Below are positions 54,278-63,003 of a stretch of 64,000 nucleotides of DNA, one piece after another; within the stretch, counting starts at the first letter, position 1, and the number at the start of each line of letters is the position of its first letter. The position numbers and the translations under genes are program-made. Origin of the DNA: Streptomyces sp. NBC_00775 (GTDB lineage Bacteria; Actinomycetota; Actinomycetes; Streptomycetales; Streptomycetaceae); NCBI RefSeq assembly GCF_036347135.1, contig NZ_CP108938.1, forward strand, positions 9,672,001 through 9,736,000, given 5' to 3'. Under the pieces are notes generated by a model. It had not been told where the DNA came from and did no database searches. It saw only the letters and a list, made by a program, of their open reading frames with translations.

Positions 54278-55257
54278 CCCGCACCGGGTTCGTCCACCAG
54301 GCGCTCTGCTACGGCTCGGACGACGAATTCCTCGAAGGAACCCTGGAGTTCGCCCGCGACGGCCTGGCCGCGGGCGACGCCGTCCTCGCCGTCGTCAAGA
54401 ACCACAACATCGCCCTCCTCGAACAGGCCCTCGGCAGCCGCTCCGGCGACGTCCAGTTCGTCGACGCCGACGACTGGTACGGCTATCCGTCCCGCACCCT
54501 GGGGCAGTACCACGCGTACTGCGCGGACCACGGCGGGGACCGCCGCGTCCGCGTCATCGGCGAACCGGTCTGGGCGGGCCGCACGGACTTCGAGGCACGC
54601 GAGTGGATGCGCTACGAATCGCTGCTCAATGTCGCCTTCGCGCACTCCGCCCACTGGATCCTGTGCCCCTACGACACCCGCACACTCCCCGCCGACGTCC
54701 TGCGCACCGCGACCCGCACCCACCCCGAACTCGCCCTCGGCGCCCGCATATCGGCTCCCAGCGGACGCTACGCCGACCCGGCCGACTTCTACGCCGAATG
54801 CGACGCCGCCCTCCCGGCGGATCCGTTGCCCGAGGGCTGCGACGACTGCGACGACATCCGCTTCGCACGCGGCCGGTCGGCGGCCGTGCGTGGTGCCCTC
54901 GCCGCGTACGCCCGCCGTTCGGGGATGCCCGAGCAGCGGACGCACGACATGGTGGCGGCGGTGCACGAGGTACTGGTCAACGCGGTGCGGTTCGGCGGCG
55001 GTGGCGGTGTGCTGCGGCTGCGCAGGGACCCCGACTACGTGATCTGCGAGGTTGCCGACGGCGGTGCGCGCAACTGGGCGATGCCCGCGCGGTTCCCCGG
55101 CCATCTGCCGCCCGATGCGCGGGCCGTGGGCGGCCACGGGATGTGGGTGGTACGGCAGTTGAGCGATCTCGTCGCCGAGGACCTCGGGCCCACGGGATCC
55201 ACCGTACGCATGTACTTCCGTCGCCCCGGTGAGTTCATCCGGCCGCCGGCAGTGTGA
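54274..55257 (+). CDS. MEDS-HATPase protein (anti-sigma factor kinase type)
   Basis: A 327-residue protein with an N-terminal MEDS domain (about 5-165: [35 protein letters not shown]) and a C-terminal GHKL ATPase of the RsbW type (about 195-320: [17 protein letters not shown] with the N-box Asn, [20 protein letters not shown]). Such kinases bind sigma or STAS partners. It starts by ATGA overlap with the MEDS-STAS gene and ends 23 nt inside the convergent GntR gene. Confidence 0.87.
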   Translation: MTRTGFVHQALCYGSDDEFLEGTLEFARDGLAAGDAVLAVVKNHNIALLEQALGSRSGDVQFVDADDWYGYPSRTLGQYHAYCADHGGDRRVRVIGEPVWAGRTDFEAREWMRYESLLNVAFAHSAHWILCPYDTRTLPADVLRTATRTHPELALGARISAPSGRYADPADFYAECDAALPADPLPEGCDDCDDIRFARGRSAAVRGALAAYARRSGMPEQRTHDMVAAVHEVLVNAVRFGGGGGVLRLRRDPDYVICEVADGGARNWAMPARFPGHLPPDARAVGGHGMWVVRQLSDLVAEDLGPTGSTVRMYFRRPGEFIRPPAV

Positions 55258-55960
55258 ACTCATAGACCAGGGCATCCTGTTGGGCGTCCACCATGAGGTC
55301 GGTGATCTCCAGGGGCCGGTCGTACTGGTCGTGCACGCGCCGGGTGACCCGTACGGACTGCGGCAGCCGGGTGATCGAGTCCCGGTGGTACAGGGTCAGC
55401 CCCGCCTTGCGCATCCAGTCGTAGGCCCGCCGCAGCTGCGCCGACGCGGTGCCGTCCGCGCGGTCGCGGTAGCGGGCCAGCTCCTCGACCTCGGTCACCG
55501 CGACCGTGGAGAAGGACGTCACGGCGGTGCGCAGTCCGGTGCCGTCCGCCGCGGCCGACTCATAGCGGTGGACCAGCGTCGGTCGGCGCGGCGCGAGTCC
55601 CAGGGCCTGCGCGTGTTCCGGCGAGGGAGCCTCCCAGTTCACGGTGGTGCGTTGGACGGCGCACGGTTCGGTGGTGTGCGCCCCGACGGGGAAGTCGAGG
55701 GACGGGACGTGCTCGGCGGTGGTGCCGGGCAGGGTGGCGTGGCTGCCGCGCCGGTCGGTGGAGACCAGACCGCCGCGCCGCAGCATCTGCAGCGCCTGCC
55801 GTACGGTCTCGCGGCTCACTCCGAACCGGGTGGCCAACTCCCGCTCTCCCGGCAGGCGTTCACCGGGCGGAATCGACCCGTCGCGCAGGTCGCCGAGCAG
55901 CTGGGTGGCGATCCGCGAGTAACGGGGCTCGTGGTCGGATGGATGGGTGGTGCGGGCCAT
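55235..55960 (-). CDS. GntR-family regulator (HutC subfamily)
   Basis: A 241-residue repressor: winged HTH at 12-75 (QLLGDLRDGSIPPGERLPGE, RELATRFGVSRETVRQALQM) and a UTRA effector domain at about 90-235 (VVHRYESAAADG-like and [20 protein letters not shown]). A dre-like site TTGGTCTAAACCAC lies 65 nt upstream of its start, consistent with autoregulation or control by the global HutC regulator DasR. The neighbours do not show its effector. Confidence 0.88.
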   Translation of the reverse strand: MARTTHPSDHEPRYSRIATQLLGDLRDGSIPPGERLPGERELATRFGVSRETVRQALQMLRRGGLVSTDRRGSHATLPGTTAEHVPSLDFPVGAHTTEPCAVQRTTVNWEAPSPEHAQALGLAPRRPTLVHRYESAAADGTGLRTAVTSFSTVAVTEVEELARYRDRADGTASAQLRRAYDWMRKAGLTLYHRDSITRLPQSVRVTRRVHDQYDRPLEITDLMVDAQQDALVYEFTLPAAG

Positions 55961-56024
55961 GTCCGCGCCTCCTGCGTGGTGACAAGACGTAGCCGTGCGG
56001 GCTCATTGCGGCACCACATCTAGC

Positions 56025-56040
56025 ATTGGTCTAAACCACC
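56025..56040. promoter_or_regulatory. dre-like operator (HutC/DasR type)
   Basis: ATTGGTCTAAACCACC contains the 12-bp near-palindrome TGGTCT/AAACCA with one mismatch to TGGTCTAGACCA. It matches 13 of 16 positions of the DasR-responsive element ACTGGTCTAGACCACT as I remember it. It lies upstream of the GntR gene and downstream of the serine hydrolase gene. Confidence 0.6.
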
Positions 56041-56104
56041 AGGAAAGAGTGTCCGGGCACTTCGGCCGATTTCAGCCCACACCCTCCGTGCGGTGCGGGA
56101 GCGC

Positions 56105-57271
56105 TCAGAGCGCGCCGTACAGGGCGTCGACGAGCGCCATCTTCCTTGGGTCGTCGGCGATGTGCGGGCCCATGCGGTTCATGACGTAGCCCAGCGAGAC
56201 GCCCGCCTCGGGGTCGGCGAGACCACAGGAGCCGCCGAAGCCGTCGTGTCCGAAAGCCCTCGGGTTGGGACCGTAGGACCCGTTGGGCCCGCTCAGCCAC
56301 AGGCCGAGCCCGACCTCCGTCTCGTGCTCGAACCCGGCGCCCAGCACCAGGTCACGGCAGCTGCCCTGCCCCTCGCGCACCCGCTCGGCGGCCTCCGGCG
56401 AGAGCACCTGCCGGGAACCGTACGAACCGCGCCGGGCGAAGATCCCGTACAGCGCGGCGACCGCGCGGGCCGTCCCATGACCGTTGGCGGCCGGGATCTC
56501 GGCGGCCCGCCACTGCGGCGTGTTCGCCTCGTTGGCTCCCACCGGCGGGTTGGTGAGCGCGGCCAGCGCGGCGGGCGCCAACTGGGCGAAGATCGCCGCC
56601 TGTTCGCTGCTCGGCGCGGCCGGCGGATGCACCAGCTCGGCCGCGCGGTCCGTCTCCTTCTCCGGCAGCCCGATCGTGAAGCCGATCCCGAGCGGCCCGG
56701 TCACCTCCCGCTCCAGGAACTCCCCGGGCAGCAGCCCCGAAACCCGCCGCACCACCTCGCCGACCAGGTGACCGAACGTCAGCGCGTGATAGCCGGACCG
56801 CGTACCCGGCTCCCACCAGGGCTCCTGGGCGGCGAGACGATCCACGGTCAGCTCCCAGTCGCACAGCTCGGCGAACGTGTGCGGCTCACGGAGCCCTGAC
56901 AGCCCCGCCCGGTGCGACAGCAGATGCCGTACCAGGACGTTCTCCTTGCCCGCAGCCGCGAACTCCGGCCAGTACACGGCCACCGGGGCGTCGAAGTCGA
57001 GCAGCCCCCGATCGGCCAGGATGTGCGCGCACAGCGACGTCGGTCCCTTCGACGTCGACCACACGTTGACCAGCGTCTCCCGCTCCCAGGTGCGGGTGCG
57101 CGCCGCGTCGGCCCAGCCGCCCCACAGATCCACCACGGTCTCCCCGCCGAGCGTGACCGTCACGGCCGCGCCCAGTTCACCGCGGTCGCGGAAGTTCTCC
57201 TCGAACGCGACGCGCACCGCCGAGAAATGCGCGTCGCAGTGGCCTTGAACATCAGGCGCGTGCTGGGACAT
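56105..57271 (-). CDS. Serine hydrolase, beta-lactamase fold (class C/esterase EstB type)
   Basis: A 388-residue cytosolic hydrolase. The catalytic SxxK is STSK near 71-74 in VNVWSTSKGPTSL; a Tyr-x-x motif follows in SGYHALTFG near 168-176; FGHDGFGGSCGLADP near the C-terminus is family-typical. There is no signal peptide. Relatives act as esterases or peptidases. ATG 57271 follows GGAGGTCCC. It is in the same direction as genes from 57417 onward but separated by a hairpin. Confidence 0.9.
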   Translation of the reverse strand: MSQHAPDVQGHCDAHFSAVRVAFEENFRDRGELGAAVTVTLGGETVVDLWGGWADAARTRTWERETLVNVWSTSKGPTSLCAHILADRGLLDFDAPVAVYWPEFAAAGKENVLVRHLLSHRAGLSGLREPHTFAELCDWELTVDRLAAQEPWWEPGTRSGYHALTFGHLVGEVVRRVSGLLPGEFLEREVTGPLGIGFTIGLPEKETDRAAELVHPPAAPSSEQAAIFAQLAPAALAALTNPPVGANEANTPQWRAAEIPAANGHGTARAVAALYGIFARRGSYGSRQVLSPEAAERVREGQGSCRDLVLGAGFEHETEVGLGLWLSGPNGSYGPNPRAFGHDGFGGSCGLADPEAGVSLGYVMNRMGPHIADDPRKMALVDALYGAL

Positions 57272-57376
57272 GGGACCTCCGTCATACGTCCGCGGGCCGA
57301 CCTGGAAGGGTCCGGGCCCGTCGAACGTACCGACTGGTCGGACTGGAGGGAAGCCGCAGGACACCACCTCGTCGTC

Positions 57377-57407
57377 GCTGCCCGCCGTCAGGGGGGCGGC
57401 GGGCAGC
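57377..57407 (-). terminator. Hairpin terminator
   Basis: GCTGCCCGCCG (57377-57387) and CGGCGGGCAGC (57397-57407) are perfect complements over 11 bp with a 9-nt loop. It lies just after the stop codon (57417) of the minus-strand NTF2-like gene. Confidence 0.75.
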
Positions 57408-57416
57408 GGCGCGCGC

Positions 57417-57821
57417 CTAGATGAGGAAGAGAGAGCCGGTCGGCTCCTGATGGCCCGTGATGGTGTGCCAGTAGTCACGGGTCTCCACGGCCAGACCCTC
57501 CGCGTCGAAGCGCACGAAGACGCAGCCCGCCAGTGTCGACGGCTGTCCGTCCTCCTCCGCGAGGACGCGGAACTCGGCGACCGCCAGACCATCCTGTCCG
57601 ACGATCGGTTCGGAGAACCGAACGTCGGTCGTGTGCTCGGCCGCGAAGGACCACCGTATATACGCGGCGAGTTCGTCCGGGCCCCGGTGCGGCTCGCGGA
57701 ACGGCATGGAACGGTGGACGCAGTCGGCGGCGTACAACTCCAGGATCGCGTCGACGTCGTGGGCCGCCCAGGACCGTTCCCACACCCGGACGAAGCGCCG
57801 CGCCGCCTGAGCCGTGTCCAT
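57417..57821 (-). CDS. NTF2-like / SnoaL-like small protein
   Basis: A 134-residue alpha+beta-barrel protein: WERSWAAHDVDAILELYAAD, MPFREPHRGPDELAAYIRWS, EFRVLAEEDGQPSTLAGCVF. The pattern DVDAILELYAADCVH with a Trp/His-lined cavity is typical of the NTF2-like superfamily (isomerases, dehydratases or binding proteins). It is 8 nt downstream of an acetylxylan esterase-like gene, so it is probably part of that operon. Function unknown. Confidence 0.85.
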   Translation of the reverse strand: MDTAQAARRFVRVWERSWAAHDVDAILELYAADCVHRSMPFREPHRGPDELAAYIRWSFAAEHTTDVRFSEPIVGQDGLAVAEFRVLAEEDGQPSTLAGCVFVRFDAEGLAVETRDYWHTITGHQEPTGSLFLI

Positions 57822-57829
57822 CGCGGGCC

Positions 57830-58798
57830 TCAGAGGTGCGAGGGCAGCCAGCGGAGCTGGGCCGCCTCTTGGTAGGGGCCGCCGCCCTCGTGGTCGTTGA
57901 AGTCGTACACCTCGATCTTCTTGTCGTCGTGGGCCCACGCGTTGAACGCGGCGAAGACCGAGGAGGGCGGGCAGGTCTGGTCCTCCAGGCCCACCGAGAA
58001 GAGGGCGGGCGCCCGGCCGCGTGCCGCGAAGTGCACGCCGTCGAAGTAGGAGAGCGTGCGCAGGATGTCGGCGGTGTGCCCGCGGTGGGTCTTGAGGTAG
58101 TTCCCGATCTCCCGGTACGGAGAGCGGTCCGTGATGGTCGTCGAGCGGGGGAAGTCGCACAGGAACGGCACGTCCGGCACGATCGCGGCCAGATCGGGGA
58201 CCAGGCCGCCCACCGCGATGGTGATGCCGCCGCCCTGGCTCCCGCCGAGGGCCGCGACGCGAGCCGCGTCGACCAGCGGATGCGAGCGGGCCGCCTCCAC
58301 CGCGCGCACCGCGTCCGTGAACACCCGGCGGTAGTAGTAGTTCTCGGGAGCGTCGACACCGCGGGTCATGTAGCCGGGGAACGCGGGCCCGCTGCCCACC
58401 GGGTCCGGGGTCTCGCCGCCACCGCCCCAGGCGCTGCCCTGGCCGCGCGTGTCCATGACGAAGTGCGCGAAGCCCGCCGAGGCCCACAGCAGATGTGTGT
58501 GCGGAAGGCCGCGACCGCCGCCGTACCCGACGAACTCGACGACCGTGGGCAGGGGCGAGTTGGCCCAGGCCGGCACCGTCAGCCAGCCCTTGATGGGGTG
58601 CCCGCCGAATCCGGCGAAGGTGACGTCGTAGACCTTGAGGGTCTTGAGGGCTGTCTCGACCGGCTCGAAGCGGGCGTCGAGCTCGTGCTCACGGGCCCCC
58701 TGGAGTGTCTTGGCCCAGAAGGCGTCGAAGTCCTCGGGCTCGGCGGACGCGCTGCGGTAGTCGCGGAGTTCGTCGAGGGGGAGGTCGAACAGGGCCAT
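57830..58798 (-). CDS. Acetylxylan esterase / cephalosporin-C deacetylase-like hydrolase (CE7)
   Basis: A 322-residue alpha/beta hydrolase of the AXE1 family, which removes acetyl groups from xylo-oligosaccharides and cephalosporin C. Hallmarks: RGQGSA near 118-123, nucleophile GGSQGGG near 185-191, Asp in VGLEDQTCPPS near 275 and HEGGG near 303. No signal peptide, so it acts in the cytosol on imported oligomers. ATG 58798 follows AAGGTGGTCC. It is transcribed with the NTF2-like gene. Confidence 0.9.
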   Translation of the reverse strand: MALFDLPLDELRDYRSASAEPEDFDAFWAKTLQGAREHELDARFEPVETALKTLKVYDVTFAGFGGHPIKGWLTVPAWANSPLPTVVEFVGYGGGRGLPHTHLLWASAGFAHFVMDTRGQGSAWGGGGETPDPVGSGPAFPGYMTRGVDAPENYYYRRVFTDAVRAVEAARSHPLVDAARVAALGGSQGGGITIAVGGLVPDLAAIVPDVPFLCDFPRSTTITDRSPYREIGNYLKTHRGHTADILRTLSYFDGVHFAARGRAPALFSVGLEDQTCPPSSVFAAFNAWAHDDKKIEVYDFNDHEGGGPYQEAAQLRWLPSHL

Positions 58799-58949
58799 GA
58801 AGGACCACCTTTGACATCAGGGGTGCGGATGATCACACCGTACGTGTGCCATCGGAGGGCCGCCAAGCCTTGGCCACCGTCCGTTCTCCGCCCTCGGCGC
58901 TTCGACCCGGTGCTTCAACTCGGCGCTGCCACGGCATCGTTCAGCGGCC

Positions 58950-59781
58950 TCAGCCGAAGCGCTCGATGCGGATCCGGTCCACGGGCTGGCCCGCCTCCAC
59001 CAGCAACCGGGAGACGTGCTCCGCGAACCCGTTGGAGCCGCACACATAGGCCTCCCACCCACCGGGAGGCTGCTCGGCCAGGAGCGGTGCCACATGTGCG
59101 GCCGCCATGCGTCCGACCGGCACACCGTCCGGCGCGCCGCGCGTGAAGACGGGTGTGGTCTCCTCGCCGTACTCCCGCGCGTAGATGAGTGCTTCGGAGG
59201 TGCGGGCGGAGACGAGCAGCCGCAGCGGCACGTCCAGATCCCGTGCGCGGTGGTGGCGCAGCATCGACATCAGCGGGACGACACCGGAGCCGGCGCCGAT
59301 GAGCAGCGCGGGCCGGTCGCCGGGCCAGGCGAAGAAGCCGCTGAGCGGCCCGCGCACCTCGACCGAGTCGCCGGGCCTGGCCACGGTGTGGAACCAGCCG
59401 GAGACCTCGCCGCCCTCGACATGGTCAAGGGTCAGCTCGATGTGGCCGGCGTCGTCGGGCGGTGACGCGATGGAGTAGTGGCGCTGCGCCAGATACCCGT
59501 CCTCGGCCCTCAGCCGCAGCATCAGATGCTGCCCCGGCAGATGCCCCGTCCAGTGCGGGACCGCGAACCGGAAGGTGGCCGCGTGCGGCGTCTCCCGGCG
59601 GATCTCGGTGAGCGTGGCCGTCTGCCAGGTGGCCGCGGCGCGGTTGCTCACGGCGATCCGCCCGGGCACGGCGAACCGCGTGGGCGGCACGAAGGTCTCG
59701 GTCATCGTCCCCATCACCGGAGTTGTCTCCGTCACCGCGCTTGTCGCGGTCACCGGAACTGGCTGCGTCACCGAAGTCGTC

Positions 59782-59789
<8 letters not shown>
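58950..59789 (-). CDS. Ferredoxin/flavodoxin-reductase-type FAD/NAD(P) oxidoreductase
   Basis: A 279-residue flavoprotein. After a low-complexity N-terminus (residues 1-30) come the FAD motif RHYSIASPPDD near 105-115, GPLSGFFAW, the nucleotide site LLIGAGSGVVPLMSMLRHHR near 163-182 and a C-terminal YVCGSNGFAEHVSRLL. It should pass electrons from NAD(P)H to the molybdoenzyme encoded just upstream, with which it overlaps by 8 nt. The N-terminal 24 residues are four degenerate hexapeptide repeats. The GTG start at 59789 overlaps the upstream TGA. Confidence 0.88.
59713..59784 (-). repeat. 18-bp tandem repeat, four units, coding for hexapeptides
   Basis: Four consecutive 18-nt units (59713-59730, 59731-59748, 59749-59766, 59767-59784), each beginning (A/G)TCACCG on the plus strand and partly conserved after it. 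On the minus strand they encode VTETTS-like hexapeptides (TETTSV, TQPVPV, TATSAV, TETTPV) at the N-terminus of the reductase. A fifth partial GTCACCGGAG follows at 59785. Confidence 0.75.
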
Positions 59790-60387
<598 letters not shown>

Positions 60388-60694
60388 AGGGGTGGTGCCT
60401 CCAGGGCCGCCGGGGGACGGCGGCCCGCGGATCGAACGTGATCAGTGCCCGCACATGCGTCCGTGATCAGCGCATACGCGTACATCAGTACTTACGCGTT
60501 CAACCGTACGCGGTGGTGGACCGTGCTCCGCGCCCGGGCGGGGGCCCCGATCATTGCGGACGTATGAACTCTCCAGGGGCCGGGGAATAGCCACGCCGCG
60601 ATCTTCCTTGCCGCTGATACCGGATCCGGTGGCCCCTACAACCGGTGACGGTGGCCCTTGCGCCCGGTGACAGCGAAGGAGAGTGAGGGAGCAG
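60388..60694. promoter_or_regulatory. Divergent gap with CGTGATCA direct repeats
   Basis: A 307-nt gap between the molybdoenzyme and a quinone-reductase gene. CGTGATCA occurs at 60437-60444 and again at 60462-60469, 25 nt apart (about 2.4 helical turns). Two ACGCGT sites follow near 60475-60500 in a relatively A+T-rich patch with TACATCAGTACTTACG. These are candidate operator and promoter elements. No small gene is evident. Confidence 0.45.
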
Positions 60695-61615
60695 ATGCCC
60701 AAGGCGTACGTCTTCACGCGGTACGGCGGCCCGGAGACCGAGGCCCTGGCGGAGCTGGACCGCCCCGGCCCGGGACCCGGCCAGCTCCTCGTCGCGGTGC
60801 GCGCCGCCGGTGTGAACCCCGTCGACTGGAAGCAGCGGACGGGCTATCGCCGCCCGGGCGGCGACGAGCGCGAGCTGCCCGCCGTGTTCGGCAACGAGGT
60901 CGCGGGGGTCGTCGAGGAGGTCGGCGCCGACGTGACCGGCTTCACCGCAGGGGACGAGGTCTTCGGCAACCCGGTGGCCGGCGGCTACGCCGAGTACGCC
61001 CTGCTTCCCGTCTCCGTCACCGCGCACAAGCCCGCCGGGCTGTCGTTCACGGACGCCGCGGCCCTGCCCGTCGCGGCGGCGACCGCGTACGACGGAATCC
61101 GCCAGCTCGACCTGCCCACCGGCGCGACCGTGCTGATCACCGGCGCGGGCGGCGGAGTCGGTGTCGCCGCCACGCAGATCGCACGCGCCTTCGGGCTGCG
61201 CGTCGTCGGGGTCGCGAACGACGGCAAGAAGGACTTCGTCGAGTCGCTCGGAGCCGTGCACGTCCCGTCGGGGCCCGGCCTGGAGGAGCGGGTGCGCGCG
61301 GCGGCGCCGGACGGGGTGGACGCCGTGTTCGACCTGGTCGGGGGCGAGGTCCTGGAAGCCGCGGCGACGCTGCTGACCGACCGTACGAAGCTGATCACCG
61401 GCGCCGACCGGGAGACGGTCGCGCGGCTCGGAGGCGTACCCGTGGCACGGGCCCGCACCGCCGCCGTGCTCGACGAGGTGGCGAAACTCGTGGTGGACGG
61501 CGAGCTGCGGCCGTTCGTGACACGGACCTTCCCGCTCGACCTGGCCGGTGAGGCGCTGCGCACCGTCGAGGACGGTCATGCGCGCGGCAAGATCGTGATC
61601 GAGGTGTCCGCATGA
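60695..61615 (+). CDS. NADPH:quinone reductase-type MDR oxidoreductase
   Basis: A 306-residue zinc-free MDR protein: VRAAGVNPVDWKQRTG near 36-51, FGNEVAGVVEEVG, and nucleotide site VLITGAGGGVGVAATQIARA near 145-164. The start at ATG 60695 is preferred (AGGGAG just upstream); an in-frame GTG at 60683 is possible but sits too close to its AAGGAG. Its stop overlaps the acetyltransferase ATG (ATGA). Confidence 0.88.
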   Translation: MPKAYVFTRYGGPETEALAELDRPGPGPGQLLVAVRAAGVNPVDWKQRTGYRRPGGDERELPAVFGNEVAGVVEEVGADVTGFTAGDEVFGNPVAGGYAEYALLPVSVTAHKPAGLSFTDAAALPVAAATAYDGIRQLDLPTGATVLITGAGGGVGVAATQIARAFGLRVVGVANDGKKDFVESLGAVHVPSGPGLEERVRAAAPDGVDAVFDLVGGEVLEAAATLLTDRTKLITGADRETVARLGGVPVARARTAAVLDEVAKLVVDGELRPFVTRTFPLDLAGEALRTVEDGHARGKIVIEVSA

Positions 61616-62325
61616 CCGCGCACCCGCTGGACAACCCCGCGCTCGGTTCGCTGACCGGCCCGCACGCCCACTTCGCCGAGCGCCGCGGCAACGTCCTGCG
61701 CTACCCCGTGGACGTATCGCCGTGGCTCGCGTTGCCGGACGAGCCGGACACCGACGACTGGGCGGACCTGGCGGCCCTCGTGGGCCCGGGAGGCGAGGCA
61801 CCCCTGGCCGGATTCAACGGGCGGACGCCGGACGGCTGGGAGGTGACCTTCCAGTTGGAGGGCGTCCAGCTCGTCGACGACGGGATCGCCGCGGCACCGG
61901 ACGCCGAGGCCGTGCGGCTCGGCCCCGCCGACGTACCCGCGATGCTGGACCTGGTCGAGCGGACCAGGCCCGGCCCCTTCCTGCCGCGCACCGTCGAGCT
62001 CGGCACCTATCTCGGGATCCGCCGGAACGGCGCCCTGATCGCCATGGCGGGGGAGCGGCTGCACCCGCCGGGATGGACCGAGATCAGCGCGGTCTGCACC
62101 GACCCCGGCTTCCGCGGCGAGGGCCTGGCCACCCGGCTGATCCTGGCCGTCGCGCACGGCATCCGCGAGCGCGGCGAGACACCCTTCCTGCACACCGCGG
62201 CGGGCAACACCAACGCCATCCGCCTCTATGAATCCCTCGGCTTCCGGCTGCGCCGCACCACCCGCTTCATGGCGGCACGCGTGCCCGAGCACCTGGGCGA
62301 CGAGCGGATCGTGGGAGCCCGGTGA
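61612..62325 (+). CDS. GNAT-family N-acetyltransferase
   Basis: A 237-residue acetyltransferase. The C-terminal GNAT core has the acetyl-CoA loop VCTDPGFRGEGLATRLILAV near 159-178 and NTNAIRLYESLGF near 200-212. The N-terminal 90 residues resemble the DUF-type extension of FR47-like proteins. It is coupled to the MDR gene and convergent with the MarR gene. Substrate unknown. Confidence 0.9.
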   Translation: MTAHPLDNPALGSLTGPHAHFAERRGNVLRYPVDVSPWLALPDEPDTDDWADLAALVGPGGEAPLAGFNGRTPDGWEVTFQLEGVQLVDDGIAAAPDAEAVRLGPADVPAMLDLVERTRPGPFLPRTVELGTYLGIRRNGALIAMAGERLHPPGWTEISAVCTDPGFRGEGLATRLILAVAHGIRERGETPFLHTAAGNTNAIRLYESLGFRLRRTTRFMAARVPEHLGDERIVGAR

Positions 62326-62377
62326 CGCCGAGGACCGCGGTGATCGCGGGCGTGGCCGACGGCGGCGGAGGCGCGTG

Positions 62378-62929
62378 TCAGCTCGTGGACGCCTTCGTGA
62401 CCGGGCCGTCCTGCGAAGCCGTGGTGTTGTAGCGCAGCAGGTACGAGGCGAAGCGTGCGAGATCCTCCTCGGACCAGCCCATGAGCCGCTCCCGGAACGC
62501 CGCGCGGCGGCTCCGGGTCACCTGGGCGAGGATCTCCGTGCCCGCCTCCGTCAGATGCAGCACCTGCACCCGGTGGTCCTCGGGGTCGAGCCGCCGTTCG
62601 ATGAGCCCGGCCCGCTCGAGCGCGGTCACCTGACGGCTCACGGTGGACTTGTCCAGCGCGTAGTGCGAGGCCAGATCGGTGGCGCGGCAGCCGCCGCTCT
62701 CCTCCAGATGGCCGAGCAGGGTGTACGAGACCAGGGACAGCTCGGGATGCATGCGCCCCGCCGAGGCACGGGCCCGCCGGGCGAAGACGGTCATCTCGCG
62801 CTGAATGGTCTCGACGGCCAGGTCGGCGGCCGACGTGCCGACGGTGACATCGGCGGCCGTCGTGCCCGCCGTGTCACCGGCCTTCCCGGCCGTGACAACG
62901 GTCTCATCGGACTCTTCGGATGCCTTCAC
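62378..62929 (-). CDS. MarR-family transcriptional regulator
   Basis: A 183-residue winged-helix repressor. After a Thr/Ala-rich, probably disordered N-terminus (residues 1-42) the MarR domain has CRATDLASHYALDKSTVSRQ near 88-107, the wing ERRLDPEDHRVQVLHLTEAG near 116-135. The GTG start at 62929 follows GGAGGGAGGTCCC. A GTTGTA-TAG-TACAAC palindrome lies 22 nt upstream, in the gap with the divergent membrane-protein gene, so it likely represses itself and that gene. Confidence 0.9.
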   Translation of the reverse strand: MKASEESDETVVTAGKAGDTAGTTAADVTVGTSAADLAVETIQREMTVFARRARASAGRMHPELSLVSYTLLGHLEESGGCRATDLASHYALDKSTVSRQVTALERAGLIERRLDPEDHRVQVLHLTEAGTEILAQVTRSRRAAFRERLMGWSEEDLARFASYLLRYNTTASQDGPVTKASTS

Positions 62930-62950
62930 GGGACCTCCCTCCACTCTCTG

Positions 62951-62965
62951 GTTGTATAGTACAAC
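62951..62965. promoter_or_regulatory. MarR-type operator GTTGTATAGTACAAC
   Basis: Perfect 6-bp arms GTTGTA/TACAAC around TAG, in the 74-nt divergent gap. A second looser copy GTTGTATATGCCAAC follows at about 62976-62990. The A+T-rich palindrome is typical of MarR binding sites and would overlap both promoters. Confidence 0.7.
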
Positions 62966-63003
62966 TTGATAGAGAGTTGTATATGCCAACCAATGGAGGA
63001 CCC

